Assembly: GCA_020251025.1 (NCBI GenBank)
Contig: JADCDI010000031.1
Coordinates: 116,655 to 180,654 of the forward strand
DNA length: 64,000 bases
Source: Rhodobacter sp.
GTDB taxonomy: Bacteria; Pseudomonadota; Alphaproteobacteria; Rhodobacterales; Rhodobacteraceae
Direction of reading: 5' to 3'
In this document: positions 16,670-25,939 of the stretch, one piece after another
Numbering within the stretch: the stretch's first letter is position 1
Layout of the letters: each line of letters opens with the position of its first letter
Position numbers and translations under genes: made by a program
Notes under the pieces: generated by a model
What the model saw: only the letters and a program-made list of their open reading frames with translations
Told to the model about the DNA's origin: nothing
Databases searched by the model: none

Positions 16670-18496
16670 ATGACGCTGCCCCTTTCCCGCCCTGTCTTTG
16701 ATGCCAATGCCGCCTCGGGCGGTCTGGGCAACCTGCCGGACTGGGACCTTTCGGATCTGTACACGGCACCCGACGCACCCGAGGTTTCGCGCGACATGGC
16801 CTGGCTGGGCACGGCCTGCACCGGTTTTGCCGCCCGCTACGAAGGCAAGCTGGCAACGCTGGATGCCGCCGCGATGCTGGACTGCGTGAAGGCCTATGAG
16901 GCGATCGACATCGTCGCCGGACGGCTGATGTCCTTTGCCGGGCTGCGCTATTACCAGAACACCACGGACAGCGACCGCGCCAAGTTCATGGCCGATATCC
17001 AGGACAAGGTGACAGACCATACCACCGCGCTGGTGTTCTTCAGCCTGGAGGTCAACCGCCTGGACGAAGACCGGCTGGCGCGCCTGATGGCCGGGAATGC
17101 CGATCTGGCACGCTACAGGCCGGTCTTTGACCGGCTGCGGGCGATGCGGCCCTATCAGCTGTCGGACGAGCTGGAAAAATTCCTGCACGACCAGTCAACG
17201 GTGGGCGCGGCCGCGTGGAACCGGCTTTTTGACGAAACGATGGCCGGGCTGACCTTCGATGTCGCGGCCGAGGCGGAGCCGCTCAACCTGGAGGCCACGC
17301 TCAACCTGCTGACCGATGCCGACCGCAGCAGACGCGAGGCGGCGGCGCGGGCGCTGGCCGCAGTCTTTGACAGGAACATCAGGCTTTTCGCCCGGGTGCA
17401 CAACACGCTGGCCAAGGAAAAGGAGATTTCCGACCGCTGGCGCAAGATGCCGACCCCGCAGACGGGGCGGCACCTGTCGAATCACGTCGAGCCGGAAGTG
17501 GTCGAGGCCCTGCGCAATGCCGTTGTCGCGGCCTATCCGAAACTGTCGCACCGCTATTACCGGCTGAAGGCCAGATGGATGGGGCTGGACAGGCTGCAGG
17601 TCTGGGACCGCAACGCACCGCTGCCCATCGAGGTGCCAAGGACCGTGGACTGGGCCGAGGCGACCGACACGGTGCTGCAGGCCTATGGTGCCTTCTCGCC
17701 CCGGATGGCCGAACTGGCGCAGCCCTTTTTCACCAGGGGCTGGATCGACGCGGGCGTCAAACCCGGCAAGGCCCCCGGTGCCTTCGCCCACCCGACGGTC
17801 ACGACGGTGCATCCTTATGTGATGCTCAACTACCTGGGCAAGCCGCGCGATGTGATGACGCTGGCACATGAGCTGGGTCACGGCGTGCATCAGGTGCTGG
17901 CGGCGGGCCAGGGCGAACTTCTATCCGCCACCCCCCTGACCCTTGCAGAAACCGCCAGCGTCTTTGGCGAAATGCTGACCTTCCGCAAGCTGCTGGACGC
18001 GGCCAGAACCCCGGCCGAGCGCAAGACCCTGCTGGCCGGCAAGGTCGAGGACATGATTAACACCGTGGTCCGGCAGATCGCCTTTTACGATTTCGAATGC
18101 AAGCTGCATGCCGCCCGCCGCAAGGGCGAGCTGACCCCCGATGACATCAACGCGCTGTGGATGGGCGTGCAGGCCGAAAGCCTGGGCGATGCCTTCGAAT
18201 TCATGGACGGCTACGAAACCTTCTGGGCCTATATCCCGCATTTCGTGCATTCGCCCTTTTACGTCTATGCCTATGCCTTTGGCGACGGGCTGGTGAACGC
18301 GCTTTATGCCGTCTATGCCGGTGGCAAGCCCGGATTTGAAGAGATGTATTTCGAGATGCTGAAGGCTGGCGGATCAAAGCACCACAAGGACCTTCTGGCA
18401 CCGTTCGGTCTGGATGCCAGCGACCCGGAATTCTGGGACAGGGGCCTGAGCATGATCGCAGGGTTCATCGACGAACTTGAAGCGATGCAGGACTGA
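16670..18496 (+). CDS. pepF: Oligoendopeptidase F family metallopeptidase (M3)
   Basis: A cytoplasmic zinc peptidase that degrades oligopeptides, about 608 residues, the usual size. The zinc motif is HELGH (His400, His404), followed by the third-ligand block ETASVFGEML. The C-terminal YETFWAYIPHFVHSPFYVYAYAFGD block is characteristic of the pepF/M3 family. The start at 16670 is preceded by AAGAGG at 6 bp; an in-frame ATG at 16646 is the alternative. The gene is convergent with the B12-binding regulator across a strong hairpin. Confidence 0.92.
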   Translation: MTLPLSRPVFDANAASGGLGNLPDWDLSDLYTAPDAPEVSRDMAWLGTACTGFAARYEGKLATLDAAAMLDCVKAYEAIDIVAGRLMSFAGLRYYQNTTDSDRAKFMADIQDKVTDHTTALVFFSLEVNRLDEDRLARLMAGNADLARYRPVFDRLRAMRPYQLSDELEKFLHDQSTVGAAAWNRLFDETMAGLTFDVAAEAEPLNLEATLNLLTDADRSRREAAARALAAVFDRNIRLFARVHNTLAKEKEISDRWRKMPTPQTGRHLSNHVEPEVVEALRNAVVAAYPKLSHRYYRLKARWMGLDRLQVWDRNAPLPIEVPRTVDWAEATDTVLQAYGAFSPRMAELAQPFFTRGWIDAGVKPGKAPGAFAHPTVTTVHPYVMLNYLGKPRDVMTLAHELGHGVHQVLAAGQGELLSATPLTLAETASVFGEMLTFRKLLDAARTPAERKTLLAGKVEDMINTVVRQIAFYDFECKLHAARRKGELTPDDINALWMGVQAESLGDAFEFMDGYETFWAYIPHFVHSPFYVYAYAFGDGLVNALYAVYAGGKPGFEEMYFEMLKAGGSKHHKDLLAPFGLDASDPEFWDRGLSMIAGFIDELEAMQD

Positions 18497-18506
18497 TCCC
18501 GCCACA

Positions 18507-18536
18507 GCCGGGCCGCCCCATGCGGGGCAGCCCGGC
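18507..18536. terminator. Hairpin between convergent pepF and regulator genes
   Basis: GCCGGGC (18507-18513) pairs with GCCCGGC (18530-18536). Inside it, CCCC (18516-18519) pairs with GGGG (18524-18527) around ATGC. There is no T-run, so termination strength is uncertain, but the position fits a shared terminator. Confidence 0.5.
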
Positions 18537-18541
18537 CCGGT

Positions 18542-19384
18542 TCAGTTCGTCCTGCGCCCCGGGGCCCGGGCCCGTTCAAGATGGTGCAGCATCTGGGACA
18601 GCGCCGCTTGCGCATCCCCCGCCACCCCATCGGCATCGACCAGTGTCAGGATGTCCGGCACAAGGTCGATGATCTTGCCGCTGACCATGATCCATGCGCC
18701 GGGGCTGGTGATGCGAAGCGCCACGATCAGGCGCGCCAGCGGAAAGACCATCCGTTCGCTGCCCGCAGAGACGCCGATGATCGGATAGGCGACCCCTTCG
18801 GCGGCAGAAAGCAGTTCGTGATGCGCAAGGCCCGTGCACAGATCGATCTGCCAGCCCCGCCGCCGGAAGAAATCCGCAGCCATTGTCACGCCCAGCGTAT
18901 GGGTTTCGCCCGGAGTGGCGGCAAACATCGCACGCGCCGCGCCGGCGTTGGGGTACTGATCCCAGGCGAAGGCCTGCCGCAGGCCGCGCATGATGGCATA
19001 AATCCGGCCCGCTGCGACGGTCATCTGGGCCGATGTCGTGCGGTCTTCGTCCCAGCGTTCGCCCAGCCTGCGCGCCGACGCGGCCAGATAGCCAAGGTAG
19101 ACCATGTCGATCGACATGCCGCCAAGGCGCGCCTCAAGCACCAGGTCTGCCGCCGCCTCTTCCCGGGAAGAGACAAGCGCATCGCACAGCGCCTCAATGT
19201 CAGCATCAGGGGGCAGCCTTTCGGCCACCGCGCCGCCCCTGCGTTCCAGCCGGGTGATCACCTCGGCTGCAAGGGCATGCACCGCCGTATCGGGCATGAA
19301 ACCGGCGCGCTTTGTGAAAAGGCCACGCGCCTTGTCGAAAGCTTCCCTGTCGAGGCCGCCATCACCATGGGGCTTGCGAGGCAT
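18542..19384 (-). CDS. PpaA/AerR-like cobalamin-binding regulator
   Basis: A 280-residue protein. The N-terminal helical part (about 60-140, with SIDMVYLGYLAASARRLGERWDEDR) resembles the helical domain that precedes cobalamin domains in PpaA/AerR and related sensors. The C-terminal Rossmann-like B12-binding domain carries ETHTLG (160-165), a match to the DxHxxG cobalamin-ligand motif with Glu for Asp and His162 as the candidate cobalt ligand. There is no DNA-binding domain, as expected of an antirepressor type. PpaA/AerR proteins modulate PpsR/CrtJ in response to light or oxygen. A PpsR-like palindrome lies about 130 bp upstream. Target genes are not in the window. Confidence 0.75.
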   Translation of the reverse strand: MPRKPHGDGGLDREAFDKARGLFTKRAGFMPDTAVHALAAEVITRLERRGGAVAERLPPDADIEALCDALVSSREEAAADLVLEARLGGMSIDMVYLGYLAASARRLGERWDEDRTTSAQMTVAAGRIYAIMRGLRQAFAWDQYPNAGAARAMFAATPGETHTLGVTMAADFFRRRGWQIDLCTGLAHHELLSAAEGVAYPIIGVSAGSERMVFPLARLIVALRITSPGAWIMVSGKIIDLVPDILTLVDADGVAGDAQAALSQMLHHLERARAPGRRTN

Positions 19385-19514
19385 GTCATCCTGCTTTCAG
19401 GGGGAGGCGTTGCGCAAAGGGTTCCGCCCCAGGTGTGCTGCCTGCCTGCGAGCGAACCCCGTTTCCTGGTGGCTTCCTTCCATGCTCCCCCCGGTCAGCT
19501 TAGCAAACAATCCC

Positions 19515-19532
19515 TGTCAATCAAGCCTGACA
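19515..19532. promoter_or_regulatory. PpsR/CrtJ-type palindrome TGTC-N10-GACA
   Basis: TGTCAATCAAGCCTGACA matches the TGT-N12-ACA consensus of PpsR/CrtJ exactly and extends it to TGTC...GACA. On the minus strand its right-hand part reads TTGACA, so it would overlap a -35 element for the regulator gene. The rest of the 311-bp gap (19385-19695) shows no gene. A single exact match of this short motif may be chance. Confidence 0.45.
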
Positions 19533-19695
19533 GTTCCTGCGGGCGTTCTGCAGGATTTGCAAGCGGTTGGGCATCGTTGCGCCGGAATGCACCGGGGTCA
19601 TCCGCCGGACCGCGCAGGCTGGCCTCCGGCGCGGTCACGGATTTGAGCGAATCCCCCGGCGCATTCCGCGCAAGGATTCTTTCAAAAGGGCGCGA

Positions 19696-20688
19696 TCAGA
19701 TCGGCTGCGCCACGGCAAAGACCCGGTCGATCATGGCCTGGCTGGCCCTTGCCTGTTCCAGCGGCCAGGCATAGGAGGCACCGGTCAGGGCGCTGCGGCA
19801 GAAGGCTTCGACCTGAAGCTTGTAATGACGGGCATCGGGGAACCGTTCCACCGTGACCGACAGACCGGGGCGGTGCAGTTCCACCCGCGCCTCGCCAAAG
19901 ACATTGGCGTTATAGGGGGCGGTCAGGCGGATCAGACCGGTTTCGCCCTGAAACACAATCTCCTGCCGGGGGAACAGCCGCATCGATGTGATCGAGGAAT
20001 AGGTGAACGGCCCGCCGGGCCCGCCGAACCGCCCGGTGACCTGGGCATAGACATCCACCCCGTTTTCAAACCGGATGCGCGATTGCAGGCTGTCCATCTC
20101 CGGCTCTGCCCCGGTGACGAAACGGGCCGAGCCAAAGGTATAGACCCCGATATCAGGCAGGCTGCCCCCGCCGGTTTCGGGGCGGTTGCGGATGTTGGCT
20201 GTGTCTTTGCGGTTGTCATAGGTGAAGGCGACATCGACATGTTCGATGCGTCCGATCGCACCGTCCTGCACCAGTTGCCTGGCACGCAGGAACTGCGGAT
20301 GATGCACGATCATAAAGGCTTCGGCGGCCATCAGGCCGGTCCGGTCACGCAGCGCGATCAGATCATCAATCTCTGCCGCCGCCATGGCGATGGGCTTTTC
20401 CGTCAGCACATGCTTGCCGGCCTGCAGGGCCTTTTTCGTCCATTCGACATGCAGGGTGTTGGGCAGGGGAATGTAGAGGGCATCTATGGCAGGGTCCGCC
20501 AGCAGCGCGTCGTAGCTGGAATGAACGCGCAGCGACGGGCAGAACGCCCGGAACCGCAGCGCCTTTTCCGGGTGCGGGGTTGCAAGGGCGGCAAGTTCCG
20601 CCCCTTCCGCCGCATGAATCGCCGGGGCCATCTGTTCGAATGCGAAATTCGATGCCCCCAGCACACCCCAGCGCAACACCTTGACCAT
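19696..20688 (-). CDS. Gfo/Idh/MocA-family oxidoreductase
   Basis: A 330-residue NAD(P)-dependent dehydrogenase. The N-terminal Rossmann fold starts RWGVLGASNFA (6-16). The EKP motif at 97-99 carries the conserved lysine. The C-terminal alpha/beta substrate domain includes GGGSLPDIGVYTFGSARF, where the Asp-Ile-Gly-x-Tyr pattern sits in the substrate pocket. A sugar or inositol-like substrate is usual, but the exact substrate cannot be read from sequence. It is transcribed away from rpoH in the same direction and spaced 160 bp from it, so probably independent. Confidence 0.88.
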   Translation of the reverse strand: MVKVLRWGVLGASNFAFEQMAPAIHAAEGAELAALATPHPEKALRFRAFCPSLRVHSSYDALLADPAIDALYIPLPNTLHVEWTKKALQAGKHVLTEKPIAMAAAEIDDLIALRDRTGLMAAEAFMIVHHPQFLRARQLVQDGAIGRIEHVDVAFTYDNRKDTANIRNRPETGGGSLPDIGVYTFGSARFVTGAEPEMDSLQSRIRFENGVDVYAQVTGRFGGPGGPFTYSSITSMRLFPRQEIVFQGETGLIRLTAPYNANVFGEARVELHRPGLSVTVERFPDARHYKLQVEAFCRSALTGASYAWPLEQARASQAMIDRVFAVAQPI

Positions 20689-20783
20689 GATCCTGTCCTT
20701 CCCCGTTGATCCAGCGGGGCAAGGCTATCGCAGGGCCGGGGCAGGGGAAACGCAAAAAGCGGGACCTGCGGGGCAAAGAAGAA

Positions 20784-20802
20784 CCCCGCCGGGCGGGCGG
20801 GG
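20784..20802 (-). terminator. Terminator-like hairpin after rpoH
   Basis: CCCCGCC (20784-20790) and GGCGGGG (20796-20802) form a 7-bp GC stem with a five-base loop. Read on the minus strand it is followed by TTCTTCTTT, a reasonable intrinsic terminator 46 bp past the rpoH stop. Confidence 0.6.
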
Positions 20803-20848
20803 TCGTGGCGACAGGCGGATTGCGGGATGCGCCGCCGTCAGGCGGCCG

Positions 20849-21745
20849 TCAGGCGGGAATGAGCATCCCCTTGCCGCGCGCCAGTTCGCGCATGCGCGAT
20901 TGCAGCTTTTCAAAGGCGCGCACCTCGATCTGGCGGATGCGTTCCCGGCTGACGCCATAGCTTTCCGACAGCTCTTCCAGCGTCACCGGCTGATCCGAAA
21001 GGCGGCGCTGCACCAGAATGTCCTTTTCGCGGTCGTTCAGGGCCTCCATGGCCAGCATCAGCAATTCGCGGCGCATGTCCAACTCATCGCGCGCCTCGTA
21101 ATCTGCGGCCTGGTCGGCTTCGGTGTCTTCCAGCCAGTCCTGCCACTGGGTCACCGAATCACCGTCTGACCCCACCGTCGCGTTCAGCGAGGCATCGCCA
21201 CCCGACAGGCGGCGGTTCATATCCACCACCTCATCCTCGGTCACGTTCAGGTCGCGGGCGATCTGGGCCACATTCTCGGGACGCAGGTCACCCTCTTCCA
21301 GTGCGCCCAGCTTTGCCTTGGCCTTGCGCAGGTTGAAGAACAGCTTCTTCTGCGCGCTGGTGGTGCCCAGCTTCACCAGGCTCCAGGACCGCAGGATGTA
21401 TTCCTGAATGCTGGCGCGGATCCACCACATCGCATAGGTCGCAAGGCGGAAGCCCTTTTCGGGATCAAACCGCTTGACCGCCTGCATCAGGCCGACGTTC
21501 GCCTCGGAAATCACCTCGGCCTGGGGCAGGCCGTAGCCGCGATAACCCATGGCGATCTTGGCCGCCAGACGCAGGTGCGAAGTGACCATCCTGTGCGCCG
21601 CCGCCGTGTCCTGATGGTCCACCCAGCGCTTGGCCAGCATGTATTCCTCTTCCGGTTCCAGCAGGGGAAACTTGCGGATTTCCTGCATGTAGCGGTTCAG
21701 CCCCTGCTCGGGGCTTGGTGCGGGAAGATTGGCGTAGGTGCTCAT
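20849..21745 (-). CDS. rpoH: RNA polymerase sigma-32 factor
   Basis: A 298-residue heat-shock sigma factor. Region 2 contains the core-binding and -10 recognition segments (EANVGLMQAVKRFDPEKGFRLATYAMWWIRASIQEYILR, about 81-119). The RpoH box QKKLFFNLR (132-140) separates it from housekeeping and stationary sigma factors. Region 4 ends with the helix-turn-helix TLEELSESYGVSRERIRQIEVRAFEKL. A Shine-Dalgarno AGGAGGG lies just upstream of the ATG. Many Rhodobacteraceae have two rpoH paralogues; the window does not show which one this is. A candidate RpoH-type promoter lies upstream. Confidence 0.95.
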   Translation of the reverse strand: MSTYANLPAPSPEQGLNRYMQEIRKFPLLEPEEEYMLAKRWVDHQDTAAAHRMVTSHLRLAAKIAMGYRGYGLPQAEVISEANVGLMQAVKRFDPEKGFRLATYAMWWIRASIQEYILRSWSLVKLGTTSAQKKLFFNLRKAKAKLGALEEGDLRPENVAQIARDLNVTEDEVVDMNRRLSGGDASLNATVGSDGDSVTQWQDWLEDTEADQAADYEARDELDMRRELLMLAMEALNDREKDILVQRRLSDQPVTLEELSESYGVSRERIRQIEVRAFEKLQSRMRELARGKGMLIPA

Positions 21746-21793
21746 GTAAGACCCTCCTGTCCCGCCACGGTCAGTGCCGCAGCGGAAACCGAA

Positions 21794-21822
21794 ATTTATG
21801 TGCCTGCCGTCTGGCGTTCAAG
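21794..21822 (-). promoter_or_regulatory. Candidate RpoH-type promoter of rpoH
   Basis: On the minus strand CTTG (21819-21822) is followed after 18 bp by CATAAAT (21794-21800). This resembles the alphaproteobacterial RpoH consensus CTTG-N17/18-CYTATNT, with mismatches in the -10 part. It suggests self-activation; it could equally be read as TTGAAC-N17-TAAATT for the housekeeping sigma factor. Confidence 0.35.
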
Positions 21823-21904
21823 ACCCTTCTGAACTGAACGGTTCATTTATGCTAAGCGCTGCCGCCGCCGGGCGAAAGCGGATGTCACCCGGCTCACGCG
21901 AATG

Positions 21905-22942
21905 TCACGGGATGCGAAGCTGCGCGATCAGATCTGCCATATCCGGCGGCAGGGCCGAGGTGAATTCCAGCATCCCGCCGGTTACCGGATGCCTGAACCC
22001 CAGCGTGGCGGCATGCAGGGCCTGGCGGGGAAAGGCGTTGGCGGCCCCGGCCCCGGTGGCCTTGCCCCCCAGCCGCCGCCGCCCGCCATAGGTCTGGTCC
22101 CCCAGCAGTGCATGGCCGACATGCGCCATATGGACCCGGATCTGATGGGTGCGGCCCGTCTCCAGCCAGCATTCCACCAGCGCCGCCGCCGGGGGCGTGC
22201 CGAAGGTCTCCACCACCCGGACCCGCGTCACCGCATGCCGCCCGCCTTCGGCCCGCACAGCCTGCCGCTGGCGGTCGGTGCGGTGGCGGGCCAGCTGCGT
22301 GGCGATGCGCAGGATGCCCCCGGCCTCAAAGCTGACCCCGCCGATCCCCCGCAGGCGCGGGTCGGCGGCGTCGGGCACACCGTGGACAACGGCCAGATAG
22401 CGGCGGTTGACGCTGTGCGCCTCGAACTGCGCGGCCAGCCCGTGATGGGCGCGGTCCGACTTGGCAACCACCAGAAGACCCGAGGTATCCTTGTCGATCC
22501 GGTGGACGATACCGGGGCGCTTTTCGCCGCCCACGCCCGAAAGGTTGCCCCCGAAATGGTGCAGCAACGCGTTGACCAGCGTACCCGAACGCGCCCCCGG
22601 CGCGGGGTGAACCACCATGCCCGCGGGCTTGTCCACCACGATCAGGTCGGCATCTTCCCACAGGACGGTCAGGGCGATGTCTTCGGCCCCTGTCGTGCTG
22701 TCGTCCGCCCCGGCCACCCTGACACGCAGCATGTCGCCTGCGGCCACCCGTGCCTTGGGGTCCGTCACGACCGCCCCGTTCAGCGTCACCGCCCCCCCGG
22801 CGATCAGCCGCGCCAGCCGCGAGCGTGACAGCGCCGCCTCCTCTGGCACGTCGCGGGCAAGCGCCTTATCAAGACGCTCAGGGGGGGCAGCGCCGATGGT
22901 CACGCTAAAGGTGCGGCCCGGCGGATTGGAAGGATGGCCCAT
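21905..22942 (-). CDS. rluD: RluA/RluD-family 23S rRNA pseudouridine synthase
   Basis: A 345-residue pseudouridine synthase. It has an N-terminal S4 domain (about 20-75, PERLDKALARD...LNGAVVTDPKARV) and a catalytic domain with VVDKPAGMVVHP and GIVHRIDKDTSGLLVVAK, where Asp150 is the catalytic residue. LETGRTHQIRVHMAHVGHALLGD is also diagnostic. By similarity it modifies the helix 69 uridines of 23S rRNA. The frame is open far upstream, but family N-termini and a GGAG 9 bp upstream favour the ATG at 22940-22942. That ATG overlaps the start codon of the divergent DUF6476 gene; a GTG 13 codons downstream is the alternative start. Confidence 0.9.
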   Translation of the reverse strand: MGHPSNPPGRTFSVTIGAAPPERLDKALARDVPEEAALSRSRLARLIAGGAVTLNGAVVTDPKARVAAGDMLRVRVAGADDSTTGAEDIALTVLWEDADLIVVDKPAGMVVHPAPGARSGTLVNALLHHFGGNLSGVGGEKRPGIVHRIDKDTSGLLVVAKSDRAHHGLAAQFEAHSVNRRYLAVVHGVPDAADPRLRGIGGVSFEAGGILRIATQLARHRTDRQRQAVRAEGGRHAVTRVRVVETFGTPPAAALVECWLETGRTHQIRVHMAHVGHALLGDQTYGGRRRLGGKATGAGAANAFPRQALHAATLGFRHPVTGGMLEFTSALPPDMADLIAQLRIP

Positions 22943-23255
22943 GAACACGGCTCCGGCACCGGAAGGGCTTCCGCCCGGCCTGCGGTTTCTGAAATTCCTG
23001 GTGATCGTGCTGACGCTGACGATGATTGTCGGGGTGATAACCATCGTCTGGGTGATTGTCACCCGTATGCCGCAGGCGATGCAGCGGCCGGCCGGCCTGC
23101 CCGACAGCATCACCCTGCCGGACGGCACCCGCGCCACGGCCTTTACCCAGGGGGCCGACTGGTATGCGGTCGTGACCGCCGATGATCGGATCCTGATCTT
23201 TGACCGGGCGACGGGTGCCTTGCGCCAGACGGTGATGCTGCAAGTCGGACCCTGA
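22941..23255 (+). CDS. DUF6476-type small membrane protein
   Basis: A 104-residue protein with one N-terminal transmembrane segment (about 14-41, FLKFLVIVLTLTMIVGVITIVWVIV). A short extracytoplasmic domain follows, including LPDGTRATAFTQGADWYAVVTADDRILIFDRATG. It is a conserved small protein of Rhodobacteraceae without known function. GGAAGG lies 7 bp before the ATG. Its start codon shares bases with the rluD start (palindromic CATG at 22940-22943). Confidence 0.82.
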   Translation: MNTAPAPEGLPPGLRFLKFLVIVLTLTMIVGVITIVWVIVTRMPQAMQRPAGLPDSITLPDGTRATAFTQGADWYAVVTADDRILIFDRATGALRQTVMLQVGP

Positions 23256-23345
23256 CGAAAGGCCGGTTTCCGACCTGCAAGGGGCGGGAACGGTGGCGCG
23301 CGGGCACCCGGCCCGCCGCAGCATGGCAGCGCAAAGGCGGAGAGG

Positions 23346-24794
23346 ATGATGACCGAAGGATATGGTGCGGATGCCACCGAAACGGCCCGGAACATTGCGC
23401 GCGGGGATGTGTCGCCCGAGGAATTGCTGGATGCGGCCCTTGCGGCCGTCGACCGGATCAACCCGGTCCTGAATGCCGTTGTGCTGGTCCAGGAAGGCGC
23501 GGCGCGCAAAGCCATTGCCGAAGGTCTGCCGCGCGGGCCGTTCCGGGGTGTGCCGTTCCTGATCAAGGATCTGGGTTGCGAGGCGGTCGATTTCCCGTCG
23601 CACAATGGCTCGCGCCTGCTGGCCAATACCCGGTACCGGCGCGATTCGGCGATTTTCCAGCGGATGCGGGCCACGGGCGTTGTCACCTTCGGACGCACCA
23701 CATCGCCCGAAGGCGGCATCGGGCCTGCGACCGAAGCCGCCGTTTACGGCGGCCCCACCCGCAACCCGTGGAACCCGGACCATACCCCGGGCGGTTCGTC
23801 CGGCGGGGCCGGGGCGGCGGTGGCGGCCGGAATCGTGCCCTTTGCGCATGGGTCGGACGGTGGCGGGTCGGTGCGCATTCCGGCCTCGTCCTGTGGCCTG
23901 TTCGGGTTCAAGCCCACCCGTGCCCGCCTGCCGGACGGGCCCTATGCGGGCGAAGGCTGGGCGGGAATGGCGATTGACGGGTTCCTGACCCGGTCGGTGC
24001 GCGACACCGCAATCATGCTGGATGCCTGCGAAGGGGCCGATCCGGGGGCACCCTATTGCGCGCCGCCCCTGCTGCGCGGCCATGCCGATGCCATCAGCCG
24101 CCCCCCGCGCCGCCTGCGCGTGGCCCTATGCGATACAACGCTGACCGGGGACCCCATTCACGCGGATTGCAGGGCGGCGGTCCATCAGGCCGCCCGGCTG
24201 CTGTCAGACCTTGGGCACCATGTGGAACCGGCCCGACCCGCAGCGGATGTCGCCCGCATGATGCGCGCCTGGACCGACATCGTCGCCTGCGGCACGGCGC
24301 TGGGGGTTCATTCGGCGCTGCGCGGGCGTGCCCTGTCGGCAGGGGAAATCGAAGGCGTCGGGCGCGGGGCCATCGCCCATGCGGCCCGGCTGTCAGGCGA
24401 GCGCTATCTGCAGGCGGTGGGCGAAATTCATGCCTTCGGACGGGAAATGGCGGCATTCTTTGACCCCGAAACGGGGCATCCCCGGGATATCCTGCTGACG
24501 GCGACCCTGGCCGAGCCACCGGCGAAAGTGGGGCGGTTTTCCCATGTGACCGAAGATTACGTCGCCTTCCGCACCGGCCCGGACGGCGTCTTCGCCTATT
24601 CGCCCTTCTGCGCGGCCTTCAACGCCTCGGGCCAGCCGGCCGCCTCGCTGCCGCTGCACAGGACGGCGGACGGGCTGCCGGTGGGCGTGCATCTGGCCAC
24701 CCGGTTCGGGGCGGATGAAGAGCTGATCGCGCTCTGCGCCGAGATCGAGGCCGCCCGCCCCTGGATCGGGCTGCGCCCTGCGATCCACGCCTGA
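23346..24794 (+). CDS. Amidase signature family hydrolase
   Basis: A 482-residue amidase signature enzyme. The Ser-cisSer-Lys triad is visible as Lys74 in VPFLIKDLG, the cis-Ser in [16 protein letters not shown] (151/152) and the nucleophile Ser175 in [13 protein letters not shown]. It hydrolyses a carboxamide; the substrate is unknown. The HTPGGSSGG and GDGGGS-type pattern resembles aryl-acylamidase/6-aminohexanoate hydrolase-like members rather than GatA. It lies just upstream of a polyamine-type ABC transporter and may process the imported compound. Two adjacent ATG codons follow a GAGGATG ribosome binding site. Confidence 0.9.
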   Translation: MMTEGYGADATETARNIARGDVSPEELLDAALAAVDRINPVLNAVVLVQEGAARKAIAEGLPRGPFRGVPFLIKDLGCEAVDFPSHNGSRLLANTRYRRDSAIFQRMRATGVVTFGRTTSPEGGIGPATEAAVYGGPTRNPWNPDHTPGGSSGGAGAAVAAGIVPFAHGSDGGGSVRIPASSCGLFGFKPTRARLPDGPYAGEGWAGMAIDGFLTRSVRDTAIMLDACEGADPGAPYCAPPLLRGHADAISRPPRRLRVALCDTTLTGDPIHADCRAAVHQAARLLSDLGHHVEPARPAADVARMMRAWTDIVACGTALGVHSALRGRALSAGEIEGVGRGAIAHAARLSGERYLQAVGEIHAFGREMAAFFDPETGHPRDILLTATLAEPPAKVGRFSHVTEDYVAFRTGPDGVFAYSPFCAAFNASGQPAASLPLHRTADGLPVGVHLATRFGADEELIALCAEIEAARPWIGLRPAIHA

Positions 24795-24866
24795 GCGCGT
24801 GACAGGGGCTTGCATTTGCCAAACGCCGACCCTTACGATCCGGGCAGGGCAGTGGGGGGTTGGCTT

Positions 24867-25937
24867 GTGAGCAAGGACGTCGCGGTGGAGGTCCGCAACG
24901 CGGTAAAGACCTTTGGCCAGGGCAACAGCGCCCTGCGGGCGCTTGACGACGTGTCGGTGAACATCCGCAAGGGCGAATTTTTCACCCTTCTGGGGCCTTC
25001 GGGCTGCGGCAAGACCACATTGCTGCGTCTGATCGCCGGATTCGAGACGCCCACATCAGGGGAAATCCTGCTGGACGGCAAGGACATCACCCAGGATCCG
25101 CCAAACCGCCGCCCCGTCAACACCGTGTTCCAAAGCTATGCCCTGTTCCCGCATCTGACGGTGGCGCAGAACATCGGTTTCGGGCTGGAGATGCAGGGCC
25201 GCCCCAAGGCAGAAATCGCGGACGTCACCGCAAACATGCTGGCGCTGGTGCAGCTTGGAGCGATGGCGCAGCGCAAGACCAGTCAGTTGTCCGGCGGCCA
25301 GCAACAGCGCGTCGCGCTGGCCCGCGCCCTGGCACCCCGGCCCAAGGTTCTGCTGCTGGACGAGCCGCTGTCGGCGCTGGACCTGAAGCTGCGCAAGGAA
25401 ATGCAGATCGAACTCAAGCGGCTGCAACTGGAGACCGGGATCACCTTCATCTTCGTGACCCATGATCAGGAAGAAGCCCTGACGATGAGCGACCGCATCG
25501 GCGTGATGAGCGCGGGCAGGATCCAGCAGATCGGGACGCCGCGCGACATCTATACAAGGCCCGTGAACCGGTTTGTCGCCTCGTTCATCGGAGAGTCGAA
25601 CTTTCTGTCCGGCGCGGTTGAAACCGGCGGCGTGCGGCTGTCCAGCGGTGATCTGGTGGACGCGGCGGGGACCGAAGGCCGGTCAGGCAAGGTGACGCTG
25701 GCCGTGCGCCCCGAACAGGTGCGGCTGACGCGGGCGGGTGAACCGGGGGCCTTGCCTGCAACCATCACAGGCTGGGTCTATTTCGGCACCGATACCCATT
25801 GCCATCTTGCCCTTTCGGACGGGACAGAGGTTGTGGCCCGGCTGCAAAGCCCGGCCACCGGTGATGCCGGGCTGGAAAAGGGCAAGTCGGTGGCGCTGCG
25901 CTTTGCCCCCGGAGCGGCGCAGGTTCTGGGGGATTGA
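24867..25937 (+). CDS. potA: Polyamine-type ABC transporter ATP-binding protein
   Basis: A 356-residue ABC ATPase of the PotA/spermidine-putrescine class. Walker A is GPSGCGKTT (43-51), followed by the Q-loop [10 protein letters not shown], the signature [15 protein letters not shown], Walker [13 protein letters not shown] and the H-loop [11 protein letters not shown]-terminal TOBE domain begins near residue 280. The GTG at 24867 is chosen because conserved sequence starts there; a longer frame begins at a TTG at 24810. The symbol is by family; the substrate may be another cationic amine. It lies 2 bp before the permease gene. Confidence 0.9.
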   Translation: MSKDVAVEVRNAVKTFGQGNSALRALDDVSVNIRKGEFFTLLGPSGCGKTTLLRLIAGFETPTSGEILLDGKDITQDPPNRRPVNTVFQSYALFPHLTVAQNIGFGLEMQGRPKAEIADVTANMLALVQLGAMAQRKTSQLSGGQQQRVALARALAPRPKVLLLDEPLSALDLKLRKEMQIELKRLQLETGITFIFVTHDQEEALTMSDRIGVMSAGRIQQIGTPRDIYTRPVNRFVASFIGESNFLSGAVETGGVRLSSGDLVDAAGTEGRSGKVTLAVRPEQVRLTRAGEPGALPATITGWVYFGTDTHCHLALSDGTEVVARLQSPATGDAGLEKGKSVALRFAPGAAQVLGD

Positions 25938-25939
25938 CC

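Noticed and set aside
14683..16821. 712-codon minus-strand frame opposite the DNA ligase
   Set aside because: Composition is Arg/Pro/Gln-rich without motifs; the plus strand carries an intact ligase with all its motifs.
22943..23719. Upstream extension of the rluD frame
   Set aside because: It runs antisense to the DUF6476 and amidase genes and is Arg/Pro-rich; the S4 domain starts after 22942.
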